Below are positions 15,876 through 24,583 of a stretch of DNA of 64,000 nucleotides, piece after piece. Location: NCBI RefSeq assembly GCF_001422325.1, contig NZ_LMMR01000007.1, positions 595,540 through 659,539 of the forward strand. Reading direction: 5' to 3'. The notes beneath the pieces are model-generated. The model was given only the letters and a program-made list of their open reading frames with translations, made no database searches and was not told the origin of the DNA. The translations under genes and the position numbers were made by a program. How positions within the stretch are numbered: the first letter of the stretch is position 1; every line of letters starts with the position of its first letter. The DNA is from Leifsonia sp. Leaf264 (GTDB lineage Bacteria; Actinomycetota; Actinomycetes; Actinomycetales; Microbacteriaceae).

Positions 15876-16759
15876 TCCTGGTTCTCGCCCTGTCGCCGAG
15901 CCTGGACGTCACCTACGAGGTGTCGTCGTTGGCGGTGAACGGCATCACGCGACCGGCATCCGTCACCAGGGTCGCCGGCGGGAAGGCTCTCAACATGGCC
16001 AGGGTCGCGGCCGCCCTCGGATCCGAGGTGCATGCCGTCGTACCGCTCGGCGGCCACACCGGGGCGTGGATCGACGAGATGCTCGCGGGAGACGGCGTCA
16101 CGGCCGACATCGTGCCCAGCGCTGCGCCGACCCGCACCTGTGTCGCCATCGTCGAAGACGGCGATGCGCCCGAGAGTACGGACGTCTACGAGCGGGCCGC
16201 CCCGGTGAGCGCGCAGGAGTGGCGCGGCATCCGTTCCGCCGTCGAGCTGGCGCTCGAGCGTCACCGACCCGCCTACCTCGTGCTCTCGGGATCGATCCCC
16301 GACGGTGTCGTCGTCGAGGAGCTGGTCGAGCTGCTGCTGGAGGCGCGGAGGATGGCTGCACGCGTCGTCATCGACGGCTCCGGCGCTGGACTCCGGGCCT
16401 GCGTCGTCGCGGCGGACCTGATCAAGATCAACCGCTCGGAAGCGGCCGAGCTGCTCGGTGTCGAGACGGCGGCGTTGCCCGACGGAACGACGGCGTGCCG
16501 CGAGCTGCGTGCCCGGTACGCCGTCGATTCGGTCGTGACCGACGGCATCCGCGGTGCAGCGGCATCGAGCGTCGAGTTCACAGGCACTGTGGCGGCACCG
16601 CGGCGCCGTGGCCGCTTCTCGGCCGGCAGCGGTGACGCCTTCCTCGGCGGACTCGTCGCGGCTCTCGATCGCGGCCTCGGCTGGGCCGACACCCTCAGTG
16701 CGGCCGCTGATGCCGCCGAGCGCAATGCCCTCGTGCCCGGTCAGGGCCGACTGGCGTGA
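15872..16759 (+). CDS. PfkB-family kinase, 1-phosphofructokinase/tagatose-6-phosphate kinase type
   Basis: GTG 15872 overlaps the preceding stop; the 295-aa product starts MILVLALSPSLDVTYEV, matching the LacC/FruK branch (normally ...LNPAlD...). The Gly-rich GKALNMARVAAALG binds sugar and the C-terminal SAGSGDAFLGGL carries the catalytic Asp (about 255). FruK/LacC enzymes phosphorylate fructose-1-P or tagatose-6-P. Paired with the class II aldolase at 8586-9464, it would complete the lower part of a ketohexose route. It is the last gene of the rightward operon. Confidence 0.93.
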   Translation: MILVLALSPSLDVTYEVSSLAVNGITRPASVTRVAGGKALNMARVAAALGSEVHAVVPLGGHTGAWIDEMLAGDGVTADIVPSAAPTRTCVAIVEDGDAPESTDVYERAAPVSAQEWRGIRSAVELALERHRPAYLVLSGSIPDGVVVEELVELLLEARRMAARVVIDGSGAGLRACVVAADLIKINRSEAAELLGVETAALPDGTTACRELRARYAVDSVVTDGIRGAAASSVEFTGTVAAPRRRGRFSAGSGDAFLGGLVAALDRGLGWADTLSAAADAAERNALVPGQGRLA

Positions 16760-16792
16760 TCCGCTGGTCGTAGGGGTGACCGGCCGAGTCGT

Positions 16793-17260
16793 TCAGGCGA
16801 CTGATGCCGCTCCGGGCCCGCGCACGACGGCGACGTCGGCCGTATCGTGCTCGACTCCGTCGGCGTCGAGGAAGGCCAGCCGCACCGGTGACCCCGTGGC
16901 CCGGTCGGTGTAGACGGCGGCCGAGCCGAAGCCCGTCGGACGGAACTCGTCGCCCCAGGCGTTCATTGCGGCGAGCACGGGAAGCAGGGCGGTGCCGGCA
17001 TCCGTCAGCACGTACTCCTCGCGCTCGCGTTCCCCGTCAGCGCGATAGGGGCGCCGCTCGAGGATGCCGGCGTCGACGAGCCGGCCGAGTCGATCGGTGA
17101 GCACGTCGGGGGCGACGCCGAGTCGGGAGCGGAACTCGGCGAACCTGGTGCGGCCCCAGAACGCCTCGCGCACGATGAGCATCGACCACTTCTGGCCGAG
17201 CACCTCGAGGCTGCGGGCGATGGAGCAGCGCTCCAGGCTAGGGGTCGGCGTGCTGTCCAT
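16793..17260 (-). CDS. HxlR-family transcriptional regulator
   Basis: The 155-aa protein has the HxlR winged helix: CSIARSLEVLGQKWSMLIVREAFWGRTRFAEFRSRLGVAPDVLTDRL, followed by a wing with EREEYVLTDAG. The N-terminal Cys in ERCSIARSLEVLG is typical and in some members senses redox or electrophiles. ATG 17260 gives the normal family length. It is divergent from the MFS gene at 17361, so it probably represses that exporter and itself. Confidence 0.92.
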   Translation of the reverse strand: MDSTPTPSLERCSIARSLEVLGQKWSMLIVREAFWGRTRFAEFRSRLGVAPDVLTDRLGRLVDAGILERRPYRADGEREREEYVLTDAGTALLPVLAAMNAWGDEFRPTGFGSAAVYTDRATGSPVRLAFLDADGVEHDTADVAVVRGPGAASVA

Positions 17261-17270
17261 GAAGCGATCA

Positions 17271-17306
17271 TAGCAACTGAGTAGGAGAAACGTAGTCAGC
17301 ATGCTA
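17271..17306. promoter_or_regulatory. Imperfect inverted repeat, candidate HxlR operator
   Basis: TAGCAACTGAGTAG at 17271-17284 is matched in reverse by CGTAGTCAGCATGCTA at 17290-17305 (reverse complement TAGCATGCTGACTACG). The arms share TAGCA...TGA-TA. The repeat lies between the divergent regulator and the MFS gene, the usual position for an autoregulated site. Confidence 0.4.
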
Positions 17307-17360
17307 ACTTCGACAAACCAATCCAGGTGGGGCTCGGATGAGCTCGGAAGGCGGAGCCGC

Positions 17361-18542
17361 ATGACGTTGTCGCAGCGCGGGAGTTTCTGGACGGCGGCGT
17401 CGGTCGCCGGTCTCGCCCTGTGGGCGAGCGGGGCGCCGACGGTGGTCTATCCGCTGTACGCCCAGGAGTGGGGACTGCCTCCTGCCGTGAGCACGGCGAT
17501 CTTCGCGGTCTACCCGATCGTGCTCGTGCCCGTGCTCATTGTGTTCGGCAACCTCTCGGACGTCATCGGCCGCCGAGCGGTCATCCTCATGGGGTTGGGG
17601 GCACTCGGCGCTGGATCGGTCGTGTTCGGACTCGCACCGGACCTCGCCTGGGTGTTCGTCGGCCGTGCCCTGATGGGCGTGGGTGTCGGACTCTCGCTGA
17701 GTCCTGCGACGGCGGCGATGGTGGAGTTCGGCGGTCGTGATGGCGCACGTCGAGCGAGCTCTGCGACGACGGCGGCGACAGCCACGGGCCTCGCCCTCGC
17801 CACCCTCGTCGGCGGAGCCCTCGTGCAGTACGCGCCGGCCCCCATGCACCTCAGCTTCTGGGTGCTCACGGCGGTCATCGTCGTGGTCGCCGTCGCCGCG
17901 TACCTGCTACCGCGGCACGTGCGCGACGACAGCCAACGCTGGCAGCCGCGCCTGCCCCGGATGCCGCTCGGCGAGCGCCCGTCCTTCATCGCCGGCACCC
18001 TCGGCATCTCGGCGGCCTACGCCATGGGCGCCATCTTCCTCGCACTCGGCGCGCAGATCGCCCGCGACCTGGTGCGCAGCGACAACGCCTTCGTCGACGG
18101 CGCCATCATCTCGCTCTCGGCCGTCGCCATCGGCGTGGTCGCCGTGCTGTCGCGGCCGCTGCGGCCCCGACTGGCCGTGACCTGGGGCCCGGTCTTCGCG
18201 ACGGCCGGACTCGGCCTGCTCATCGTCGCCGGCCTCGCGCACTCCCTGCCGGCCTTCATCGTCGCCTCGCTCGTCGCCGGCGCCGGCTACAGCCTGATGT
18301 TCTCGGGCGGACTCGGCCTCGTGACGGCCAGCGCCCCGGCGCACCACCGCGCCGGCGTCATCTCGGCCGCCTACGTGATCGGCTACCTGGTGCAGGCCGT
18401 CGCGGCTCTCGGCCTCGGCGTGCTCGCCACCTCCGTCGGCCTGCAGGCCGCCCTCGAGATCGGCGCCCCGATCATCCTGCTCATCGGCGTCGCCTCTCTC
18501 GTCGTGGCGAACACGCAGCGACGGATGCCGCTGGCGGCGTAG
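17361..18542 (+). CDS. MFS transporter (multidrug-efflux type)
   Basis: The 393-aa protein has about twelve membrane segments and the MFS loop motif between helices 2 and 3 (GNLSDVIGRRAVILMG). Motif C-like GVGVGLSLSPATAAM follows. It probably exports small lipophilic compounds in exchange for protons. The ATG at 17361 is preferred over 17301 because GGAAGGCGGA precedes it and the first helix then follows directly. The divergent HxlR regulator next door suggests substrate-induced expression. Confidence 0.92.
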   Translation: MTLSQRGSFWTAASVAGLALWASGAPTVVYPLYAQEWGLPPAVSTAIFAVYPIVLVPVLIVFGNLSDVIGRRAVILMGLGALGAGSVVFGLAPDLAWVFVGRALMGVGVGLSLSPATAAMVEFGGRDGARRASSATTAATATGLALATLVGGALVQYAPAPMHLSFWVLTAVIVVVAVAAYLLPRHVRDDSQRWQPRLPRMPLGERPSFIAGTLGISAAYAMGAIFLALGAQIARDLVRSDNAFVDGAIISLSAVAIGVVAVLSRPLRPRLAVTWGPVFATAGLGLLIVAGLAHSLPAFIVASLVAGAGYSLMFSGGLGLVTASAPAHHRAGVISAAYVIGYLVQAVAALGLGVLATSVGLQAALEIGAPIILLIGVASLVVANTQRRMPLAA

Positions 18543-18578
18543 CGGCATCCGCGGGTCGCCCGCCGGTGACGGAGGGCG

Positions 18579-18926
18579 CTACCGCGGCGTGATCTCGTCG
18601 ACGAAGGCGTGCGCCTCCTCGCAGATCGCACGCCACCGATCGGCGCCGTCGGCGAACGGCACCGAGGCCCACTCCTTCGCCGGACCACCGTGCATCACCA
18701 TGTTGTCGAGGCCGAGCGCCTCGATGCGCTCGGCCGGCAGCTTGACCACGAGCGAGCCGTCTGTAGAGACGAAGGCGAACAGCTTGCCGCGCACCGAGTA
18801 GCCCTCGGAGCCGAACATCCTGCCGACGGCGACGTCGGGCTGCTTCTGCAGCTCGGCCGTCACGGCGTCGAGGAGTTCACGGCCGGCCAGTCGCTCGGGC
18901 CTGGGTCCTGCCGGCTTCTCGGTCAT
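18579..18926 (-). CDS. TfoX/Sxy N-terminal domain protein
   Basis: The 115-aa protein matches the TfoX N-domain: ELQKQPDVAVGRMFGSEGYSVRGKLFAFVSTDGSLVVKLP and a C-terminal helix (WRAICEEAHAFVDEI). In gamma-proteobacteria TfoX regulates competence, but in actinobacteria stand-alone N-domains are common and of unknown role. It is convergent with the MFS gene and monocistronic. Confidence 0.88.
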   Translation of the reverse strand: MTEKPAGPRPERLAGRELLDAVTAELQKQPDVAVGRMFGSEGYSVRGKLFAFVSTDGSLVVKLPAERIEALGLDNMVMHGGPAKEWASVPFADGADRWRAICEEAHAFVDEITPR

Positions 18927-19027
18927 GCCTCGACGGTACGACCGGCACCTCCCCTGGGCAAGGGGCGCTGGTCCTCGTCCGTGTCAATGCCCCGACCTGT
19001 GTCGGCGGGCGGTGGCAGACTGGCGAC

Positions 19028-20557
19028 GTGCTGCTCCAGGAGCTTGTGACGACGACGGATGCCGTGACTGCGACGCGCTCGCGCATCGCCAAGGTCGACG
19101 CCCTCGCCGGGTTGCTGCGCCGCCTCGACCCCGACGAGATCGCCCCGGCCGTCGGCTTCCTCGTCGGAAAGCCCCGCCAGGGGCGCGTCGGCGTGGGCTG
19201 GCGCGGCATGGAAGCGGCCATGGGATCGCCGGCCGAGGAGGCGTCGCTCTCGGTCGCCGATCTCGACGCCGTGCTCGATCAGCTCCTCGCGATGGCGGGA
19301 GGTGGCGCGGGTTCGTCAGCCGCCCGCGCCGACGTGCTCCGTTCCCTGACCGCACGCGCGACAGCGACCGAGCAGGACCTCGTCGGCCGGGTGCTTCTCG
19401 GAGAGGTGCGCACCGGCGCCCTCGAGGGCGTGCTCACCGACGCCGTGGCTCGGGCATCCGAACGTCCGATCGCGAGCGTGCGCCGGGCGGCCATGCTGTC
19501 GGGAGACCTCGGCGAGACCACACGGCTGGCCCTCACCGGCACGGCCGAGGAGCTCGATGCCGTCGGCCTCGTGGTCGGGCGGCCCTTGCTGCCGATGCTC
19601 GCGGGAACAGCGGCCAGCGCCGCGGCCGCGCTGGAGGCGACCGGAGAGGCATCGGTCGAGTTCAAGCTCGACGGCGCCCGCATCCAGGTGCACCGCTCCG
19701 GAGACGACATCCGCGTCTTCACCCGCAATCTCGCCGACATCACCCGTCGGCTGCCCGAGGTCGTCGACGTCGTCCGGCGGATGCCGGTGCACGACGTCAT
19801 CCTCGATGGCGAGACCCTCGCGCTCGACGAGGACGGCGCGCCGCGGCCGTTCCAGGAGACCATGTCGACGTTCGGGGCCGATGCAGCGCGCACGACGGTG
19901 CTGCATCCGTGGTTCTTCGACGTGCTCCATCTCGACGGACGCGACCTGCTCGACGAGCCCCTCGCGATCCGCATCGCCGAGCTCGAGCGCATAGCGCCGG
20001 CCAATCGCATCCCCGGCGAGATCACGAGTGACCCCGAGGTGGCCGAGCGAGTGTCGCGCGAGGCGCTGGCCGCCGGTCACGAGGGCGTCGTCGTGAAGGC
20101 GATCGGGTCGACGTACGCCGCGGGCCGACGTGGGTCGAGCTGGATCAAGGTGAAGCCCGTGCACACCTACGACCTCGTCGTGCTGGCGTGCGAGTGGGGT
20201 TCGGGCCGGCGCACCGGGCTGCTGTCGAACCTGCACCTCGGAGCCCTCGACCCGACCGGCGAGTTCGGGGAACCCGGCGGCTACGTGATGGTCGGCAAGA
20301 CCTTCAAGGGGCTGACCGATGCGCTGCTGCGCTGGCAGACCGAGTGCTTCCAGGAGATCGAGGTGCGTCGCACGGCCGGCACTGTCTGGGTCGAGCCCGT
20401 CACGGTGGTCGAGATCGCGATCGACGGCGTGCAACGCTCGAGCCGCTATCCCGGCGGAATCGCCCTGAGGTTCGCCCGCGTCAAGCGCTATCGCGACGAC
20501 AAGCAGGCGACGGATGCCGACACCATCCAGACTCTGCGGGCGATGCTGCGCGAGTAG
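19028..20557 (+). CDS. ATP-dependent DNA ligase (LigB type)
   Basis: The 509-aa protein has an N-terminal DNA-binding domain, then the nucleotidyltransferase motif I FKLDGARIQVHR with the adenylated Lys at about residue 213, motif IIIa-like (WFFDVLHLDG), EGVVVKA (motif IV), WIKVKP (motif V), and a C-terminal OB domain with VEPVTVVEIAIDGVQRS. Length and layout match actinobacterial LigB, a repair-type ligase distinct from the NAD-dependent replicative enzyme. The GTG start at 19028 gives the family N-terminus MLLQELV. Confidence 0.95.
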   Translation: MLLQELVTTTDAVTATRSRIAKVDALAGLLRRLDPDEIAPAVGFLVGKPRQGRVGVGWRGMEAAMGSPAEEASLSVADLDAVLDQLLAMAGGGAGSSAARADVLRSLTARATATEQDLVGRVLLGEVRTGALEGVLTDAVARASERPIASVRRAAMLSGDLGETTRLALTGTAEELDAVGLVVGRPLLPMLAGTAASAAAALEATGEASVEFKLDGARIQVHRSGDDIRVFTRNLADITRRLPEVVDVVRRMPVHDVILDGETLALDEDGAPRPFQETMSTFGADAARTTVLHPWFFDVLHLDGRDLLDEPLAIRIAELERIAPANRIPGEITSDPEVAERVSREALAAGHEGVVVKAIGSTYAAGRRGSSWIKVKPVHTYDLVVLACEWGSGRRTGLLSNLHLGALDPTGEFGEPGGYVMVGKTFKGLTDALLRWQTECFQEIEVRRTAGTVWVEPVTVVEIAIDGVQRSSRYPGGIALRFARVKRYRDDKQATDADTIQTLRAMLRE

Positions 20558-20640
20558 TCCACGGCTTCGCCTCCAGTGGCGCACGCGGCCGGCGAGTGCC
20601 ATGCTGGCGGCACGCGACCCGATCGTCGGAAGGAGACCTC

Positions 20641-20811
20641 ATGCAGGACCTCACGGGCACGGCCACCGAGCGCCTGGAGCAGCTCGCCCGCATCAGCAGC
20701 TCGGAGCGGGACCGGGACTGGCTCGATCGGCAGCTCACTGCGGCGTTGGAGGGCTGGCAGCGGTCCGAGGATGTCGTGAACGAACAGCGCGAGGGTCACG
20801 CGGACTACTGA
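20641..20811 (+). CDS. Small hypothetical protein (56 aa)
   Basis: An ATG at 20641 follows a strong Shine-Dalgarno (GAAGGAGACC). The product is charged and likely helical (ATERLEQLARISSSERDRDWLDRQLTAALEGW). No family recognised. The stop overlaps the convergent next gene by 7 bp. The Shine-Dalgarno and codon bias support it being real. Confidence 0.55.
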   Translation: MQDLTGTATERLEQLARISSSERDRDWLDRQLTAALEGWQRSEDVVNEQREGHADY

Positions 20812-21896
20812 CGCTGCTCGAGCCCCAGCCACGCAGCGAGGTTCGCGATCTCGGCGTCGACGGCCGACAGCATCCGTTTCGAGAATGGAACGTCTTCGTG
20901 CACGGCGTTGACGGTGAAGGTGCCGGCCTTGCGATCGGCCTTGGCGTCGAGCTTTCCGACGAGGGAGTCGTCGTGGAGGATCGGCAGCGCGAAGAAGCCC
21001 CACCGGCGGGCGTCGGCGGGCTTGTACATCTCGAGCGTGTACTCGTACTCGAACAGCTCGAGAGTGCGCTGGCGGTTGTGCACCAGCCTGTCGAACGGTG
21101 AGAGCAGGGCGGTGCGTCCGATGAACGGCTCGCTCAGCCGGGCGAGCTGTGCGGCATCGACGCGCCATTCGCCCGGCACGCCGTCGACGATCGCGGGCTC
21201 GCCGGCGGCACCGACGTCGCCGGGTTCCATCGGGAAGGTCGTGGTCTTCGCCCGGGCGATGCCGAGGGAGGCGAGACGACGCTCGTTCCGGATGCTGACG
21301 GCCTCGTCGGCCGGTACGGTCTCGAGGTCGGGCGGGTAGACCCTGTCGGCGAGGTCGAAGATGCGCTCGCGACCGCGGCGGGAGGAGATGGCCACCTCGC
21401 CCCGCGAGATCAGGAACTCGAGCATCTGCGTGGTGTTGCGGTCGTTCTTCCAACCCGACGATGGCCACGGCACCACCGAGGTGTCGGGGATCTCCCGGGA
21501 CGTCAGCGGTCCCGCGGTGCCCAGCCGGTCGAGGATGTCCTGGCGGAACCCGGCGTTCTGCTCGAACCACACCCGGCTGCGCTCGTAGACGGGGTACTCG
21601 GCCATGGCAGCGCGGAACAGCGCGAGATCCTCGACCGGCCGGATCAGCACCTCGAACTCCACCAGCGAGCGGTCCTGCTCGAGGGCGCTGGTGAGCTGCG
21701 CCGGCTGGTAGCCGTTGCCGATCCGGCTCCAGGCGACGAGGTCGGCATTCGGCGCGACCGCCGCGGTCGGGTCGATCTGCAGCAGGGTGACGTGACGCAC
21801 GAGCTCGACCAGGTCGGTCGGCCGCTCGGCGTCGAGCAGCTGCGCCCGCACGGCGATGCGGCGCGCGTCGGTGCGGCTGAGGCGGTGCGGCTCCAT
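20805..21896 (-). CDS. Winged-helix DNA-binding protein, YcaQ-like (HTH_42)
   Basis: The 363-aa protein begins LSRTDARRIAVRAQLLD and contains LLQIDPTAAVAPNADLVAWSRIG, SLVEFEVLIRP, and IGRTALLSPFDRLVHNRQRTLELFEYEYTLEMYKPADARRWGFFALPIL, all typical of the YcaQ/HTH_42 family. In E. coli, YcaQ is a DNA glycosylase that opens interstrand cross-links. In that family a Gln-x-Asp motif is catalytic; QID is present in LLQIDP. A DNA repair role is therefore likely but taken from the family. Confidence 0.9.
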   Translation of the reverse strand: MEPHRLSRTDARRIAVRAQLLDAERPTDLVELVRHVTLLQIDPTAAVAPNADLVAWSRIGNGYQPAQLTSALEQDRSLVEFEVLIRPVEDLALFRAAMAEYPVYERSRVWFEQNAGFRQDILDRLGTAGPLTSREIPDTSVVPWPSSGWKNDRNTTQMLEFLISRGEVAISSRRGRERIFDLADRVYPPDLETVPADEAVSIRNERRLASLGIARAKTTTFPMEPGDVGAAGEPAIVDGVPGEWRVDAAQLARLSEPFIGRTALLSPFDRLVHNRQRTLELFEYEYTLEMYKPADARRWGFFALPILHDDSLVGKLDAKADRKAGTFTVNAVHEDVPFSKRMLSAVDAEIANLAAWLGLEQRQ

Positions 21897-21990
21897 GCGT
21901 CCACGGTACGGCGGGGCTGCGACATCCGTCAGTCTCGGCGGCGAAGAGCCGTCGCGGCTGCAGCTGCCCGTGACCAGCGAGACCGTCGCC

Positions 21991-22296
21991 TCAGCGCCGC
22001 ACCACGGGGAACAGCTCGGTGCGTGCGATCACGCGATCACGCTCGGAAGCCAGCGCGAGACGGCGCGGGTCGGCGAGGTAGGACTCCATCGCCGCGCGGC
22101 TCGGAAAGCCGTAGGCCTGCACCTCGACCGGATGCCCGTCGGATCCCGAGCCGATCATGCGCTCGAGGATCTCACCGCCGTGTTCGGGCATGAGCGCGAG
22201 CACGGCGTCCTCGTACGCTGTGAGCTCGGTCTCGAGCCCGGGAGTCGCCCAGAGCAGGCAGCAGAGCGTCAGTTCCCCGGTGGGCGGCGTCGTCAT
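21991..22296 (-). CDS. DUF1330-like small protein (101 aa)
   Basis: The protein has a ferredoxin-like dimeric alpha-beta barrel pattern (LCCLLWATPGLETELTAYEDAVLALMPEHGGEIL ... VEVQAYGFPSRAAMESYLADPR), similar to DUF1330 proteins. No enzymatic function is established for most members. It is preceded by GTTCCCCGG-type sequence without an evident Shine-Dalgarno and stands alone between two leftward genes. Confidence 0.75.
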   Translation of the reverse strand: MTTPPTGELTLCCLLWATPGLETELTAYEDAVLALMPEHGGEILERMIGSGSDGHPVEVQAYGFPSRAAMESYLADPRRLALASERDRVIARTELFPVVRR

Positions 22297-22349
22297 GCGG
22301 GGAGTCTAGCCACGGGCCGAAGCCGACGGTGGGCCGAAGCCGGCGGCGC

Positions 22350-23414
22350 CTAGCCCAGCGCCGCGACCAGGTCGTCGTAGAGGTCGTCGACGTGCTCGAG
22401 GCCGACCGAGAGGCGCACCAGGCCCTCGGGGATGGTCTCGTGCTCGGCGGCCCAGCGACGACGACGCTCGAAGGTCGACTCCACGCCGCCGAGGCTGGTG
22501 GCGTGCAGCCAGAGCGCCGTGCGCGGAACGAGGGCGTCAGCGGCATCCGCCCCGCCCTTCACGACGATCGAGATGATGGCGCCGAATCCCGGGTAGCGCA
22601 CCTCCTCGAGGGCGGGGTGGTCGGCGAGGCGGCGCACGAGCTCCCGGGCTGTGGCCTGCGCGCGCTCGAGCCGCACCGAGAGGGTGCGCAGGCCCCGCAG
22701 CGCGAGGAAGGCCTCGAGCGGCGACGGGATCGCCCCGTAGAGCGAGCGCCGGCCGAGCACGGCGTCGTGGTGCGCATCCGTCGCCGTGATGACGGCACCG
22801 AGCAGCACGTCGCTGTGGCCCGCGATGTACTTGGTCGCCGAGTGCACCGAGATGTCGGCGCCGAGCTCGAGCGGGCGCTGCAGCACCGGCGTCGCGAAGG
22901 TGTTGTCGACCACCACGATGGCGCCGGCTGCGTGAGCGGCCTCGGAGATGGCGGGGATGTCGGCGAGCTCGAGGGCCGGGTTGGTGGGCGATTCGATCCA
23001 GACCATGGCGGCGCCGACGGATGCCGCAGCCACGGCGGCGGCATCGGCGATGTCGACGTACTCGACCTTCAGGCGCCCCTCGCGGGCGCGGTCGTCGAGT
23101 TGCAGCACCGTGCCGGTGTAGGACCGGCGGGGCGCGACGACGACGCCGCCGGGCTCGACCAGGTCGAGCACGGCCGAGATGGCGGCGAGGCCGGAGGCGA
23201 ACGACAGGCACCGGCCACCCTCGAGTCCGCCGAGGGCGTCTTCGAATGCGGTCCACGAGGGATTGGCGTAGCGGCCGTACTCGCGCTCGCCGCCGGCGAC
23301 GTAGGTGGAGGCCAGCGTGAGCGGGACGTTGAGCGGCTCGTCGACCTTCCGTGCCGGGCGACCCGCGATGATGGCGAGGGTCTCGGGGTGGAAGGCTGGG
23401 TTCTGCTCGTGCAC
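22350..23414 (-). CDS. Cystathionine gamma-synthase/lyase-type PLP enzyme
   Basis: The 354-aa protein belongs to the Cys/Met metabolism PLP family. The PLP lysine lies in [20 protein letters not shown], and the Asp that holds the pyridine nitrogen in [44 protein letters not shown] is the conserved Y-x-R-x2-N-P region. It would catalyse gamma-replacement or elimination of a homoserine- or cystathionine-type substrate. The exact step cannot be assigned from sequence alone, and no sulfur genes surround it. Confidence 0.93.
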   Translation of the reverse strand: MHEQNPAFHPETLAIIAGRPARKVDEPLNVPLTLASTYVAGGEREYGRYANPSWTAFEDALGGLEGGRCLSFASGLAAISAVLDLVEPGGVVVAPRRSYTGTVLQLDDRAREGRLKVEYVDIADAAAVAAASVGAAMVWIESPTNPALELADIPAISEAAHAAGAIVVVDNTFATPVLQRPLELGADISVHSATKYIAGHSDVLLGAVITATDAHHDAVLGRRSLYGAIPSPLEAFLALRGLRTLSVRLERAQATARELVRRLADHPALEEVRYPGFGAIISIVVKGGADAADALVPRTALWLHATSLGGVESTFERRRRWAAEHETIPEGLVRLSVGLEHVDDLYDDLVAALG

Positions 23415-23482
23415 GGGTCCTCCGGTGTGGCTGGGGCGCTCGGTGCCGCGCCCCTCCCAGTATCGAGGATCGGCGGTGCGCG

Positions 23483-23917
23483 TTACGCCCCGCCCTGCAA
23501 CCGCCCGATCTCCGCCCGCGCAGCCTGCACGATCTCATCGTTTGTGTGGGCGTGACCCCAGAGGCCCCAACCGCCGGGGGTCGCCTCGGTGAGCAGCACC
23601 CAGACGCGATCCGCGGCGATGGACCCGCCGCTGGCCTCAACGACGAGGTCGGTCAGCCTCCGGACCACCTCGATCTGCTTGTCGCGGTCGAGAGCGTCGG
23701 CGTTGGTGAGCACCTGCACGCGCACGTGGTCGTCGGCGCCATCCACATCGGACAGGGCTCCGGCCGCCAGGTCATGCACGAAGGCCGCGGTGTTGCTGCG
23801 GAACATCGGGATGTCGGGGACCTGCTCGACCTGCTTGACCACGGATGCCGCCTGCCGGGCGAGGCCGTGCACGTCGGCGAAAGTTCCGGCGACGGCGTAG
23901 ATGTCGATCATGGGCAT
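23483..23917 (-). CDS. Tautomerase-family protein (4-oxalocrotonate tautomerase-like)
   Basis: With the ATG at 23917 the product starts MPMIDIYAV, giving the catalytic Pro-1 of the tautomerase superfamily; an ATG six bases later would lose it, which decides the start. Length is 144 aa. The second half (VRVQVLTNADALDRDKQIEVVRRLTDLVVEASGG ... RVWVLLTEATPGGWGLWGHA) is a full beta-alpha-beta tautomerase unit, so the protein is probably a fused double unit. It is divergent from a TetR regulator and separated from it by two palindromic operators, so it is likely induced by a small aromatic or keto compound. Confidence 0.88.
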   Translation of the reverse strand: MPMIDIYAVAGTFADVHGLARQAASVVKQVEQVPDIPMFRSNTAAFVHDLAAGALSDVDGADDHVRVQVLTNADALDRDKQIEVVRRLTDLVVEASGGSIAADRVWVLLTEATPGGWGLWGHAHTNDEIVQAARAEIGRLQGGA

Positions 23918-23949
23918 GGGATGCCTGCTTCCTGCGGGTCGGGTCGAGA

Positions 23950-23967
23950 TTATGACGATCGTCATAA
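23950..23967. promoter_or_regulatory. TetR operator 1 (perfect 18-bp palindrome)
   Basis: TTATGACGATCGTCATAA is a perfect palindrome in the divergent region between the tautomerase gene and the TetR gene. A second site of the same pattern starts 25 bp further on. Confidence 0.8.
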
Positions 23968-23974
23968 CGCTAGG

Positions 23975-23992
23975 CTATGAACCTCGTCATAG
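23975..23992. promoter_or_regulatory. TetR operator 2 (imperfect palindrome)
   Basis: CTATGAACCTCGTCATAG has the same TATGA...TCGTCATA pattern as operator 1. It covers the ATG at 23977, which makes that codon an unlikely translation start and favours ATG 24007 for the regulator. Confidence 0.75.
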
Positions 23993-24006
23993 TCAATGGA
24001 GGTCCG

Positions 24007-24576
24007 ATGGTCGCCGATGCCCGAGCGCGGATGATCGACAGCGCAGCGGTGCTGCTCGCGCGCCATGGCTCCCGGGGTGCCTCGTTCAGCGAGGTGCTGG
24101 CGGCATCCGGCGCACCACGAGGTTCGCTGTACCACCACTTCCCCGGTGGGAAGGAGGAGCTCGTGCTCGCGGCACTCGACGCTGCCGGCGCTCGGGCCGA
24201 CGGAGTGCTCGACGGCCTGGTCGGGCGCGACGCCGTAGCCGTCACCGAGGTGTTCCTCGGGCTCTGGCGGCGTCTCCTCGTCGCGACGGATTTCGCCGTC
24301 GGCTGCGCTGTCGCCGGCGTGACTGTCGACGCGGAGTCCCCGGTGCTCATCGAGCGCTCAGCCGCCGTGTTCCGCGGCTGGCGCGGTCGCCTGGCGACTC
24401 TTCTCGAAGCAGGGGGAGTGCCATCGGCTCGCTCGGCTGCCCTCGCCGCGACCGTCATCGCCGTGAGCGAGGGTGCCGTGCTGTTGGCACGGGCCGAGCG
24501 CGACCTCGCGGTCTTCGACCTGGTGGCCGATGAGACCATCGCGGCGGTCAGGGCCGCGCTGTCCATCGGCGTCTGA
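24007..24576 (+). CDS. TetR-family transcriptional repressor
   Basis: The helix-turn-helix is ASFSEVLAASGAPRGSLYHHFPGGKEELVLAAL, typical of the TetR subgroup near AcrR/LmrA/YxaF, and the C-terminus has VGCAVAGVTVDAESP of the same group. I use ATG 24007 because ATG 23977 sits inside an operator and GGAGGT lies just before 24007. It probably represses itself and the divergent tautomerase gene. Confidence 0.92.
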   Translation: MVADARARMIDSAAVLLARHGSRGASFSEVLAASGAPRGSLYHHFPGGKEELVLAALDAAGARADGVLDGLVGRDAVAVTEVFLGLWRRLLVATDFAVGCAVAGVTVDAESPVLIERSAAVFRGWRGRLATLLEAGGVPSARSAALAATVIAVSEGAVLLARAERDLAVFDLVADETIAAVRAALSIGV

Positions 24577-24583
24577 GCGCCGG

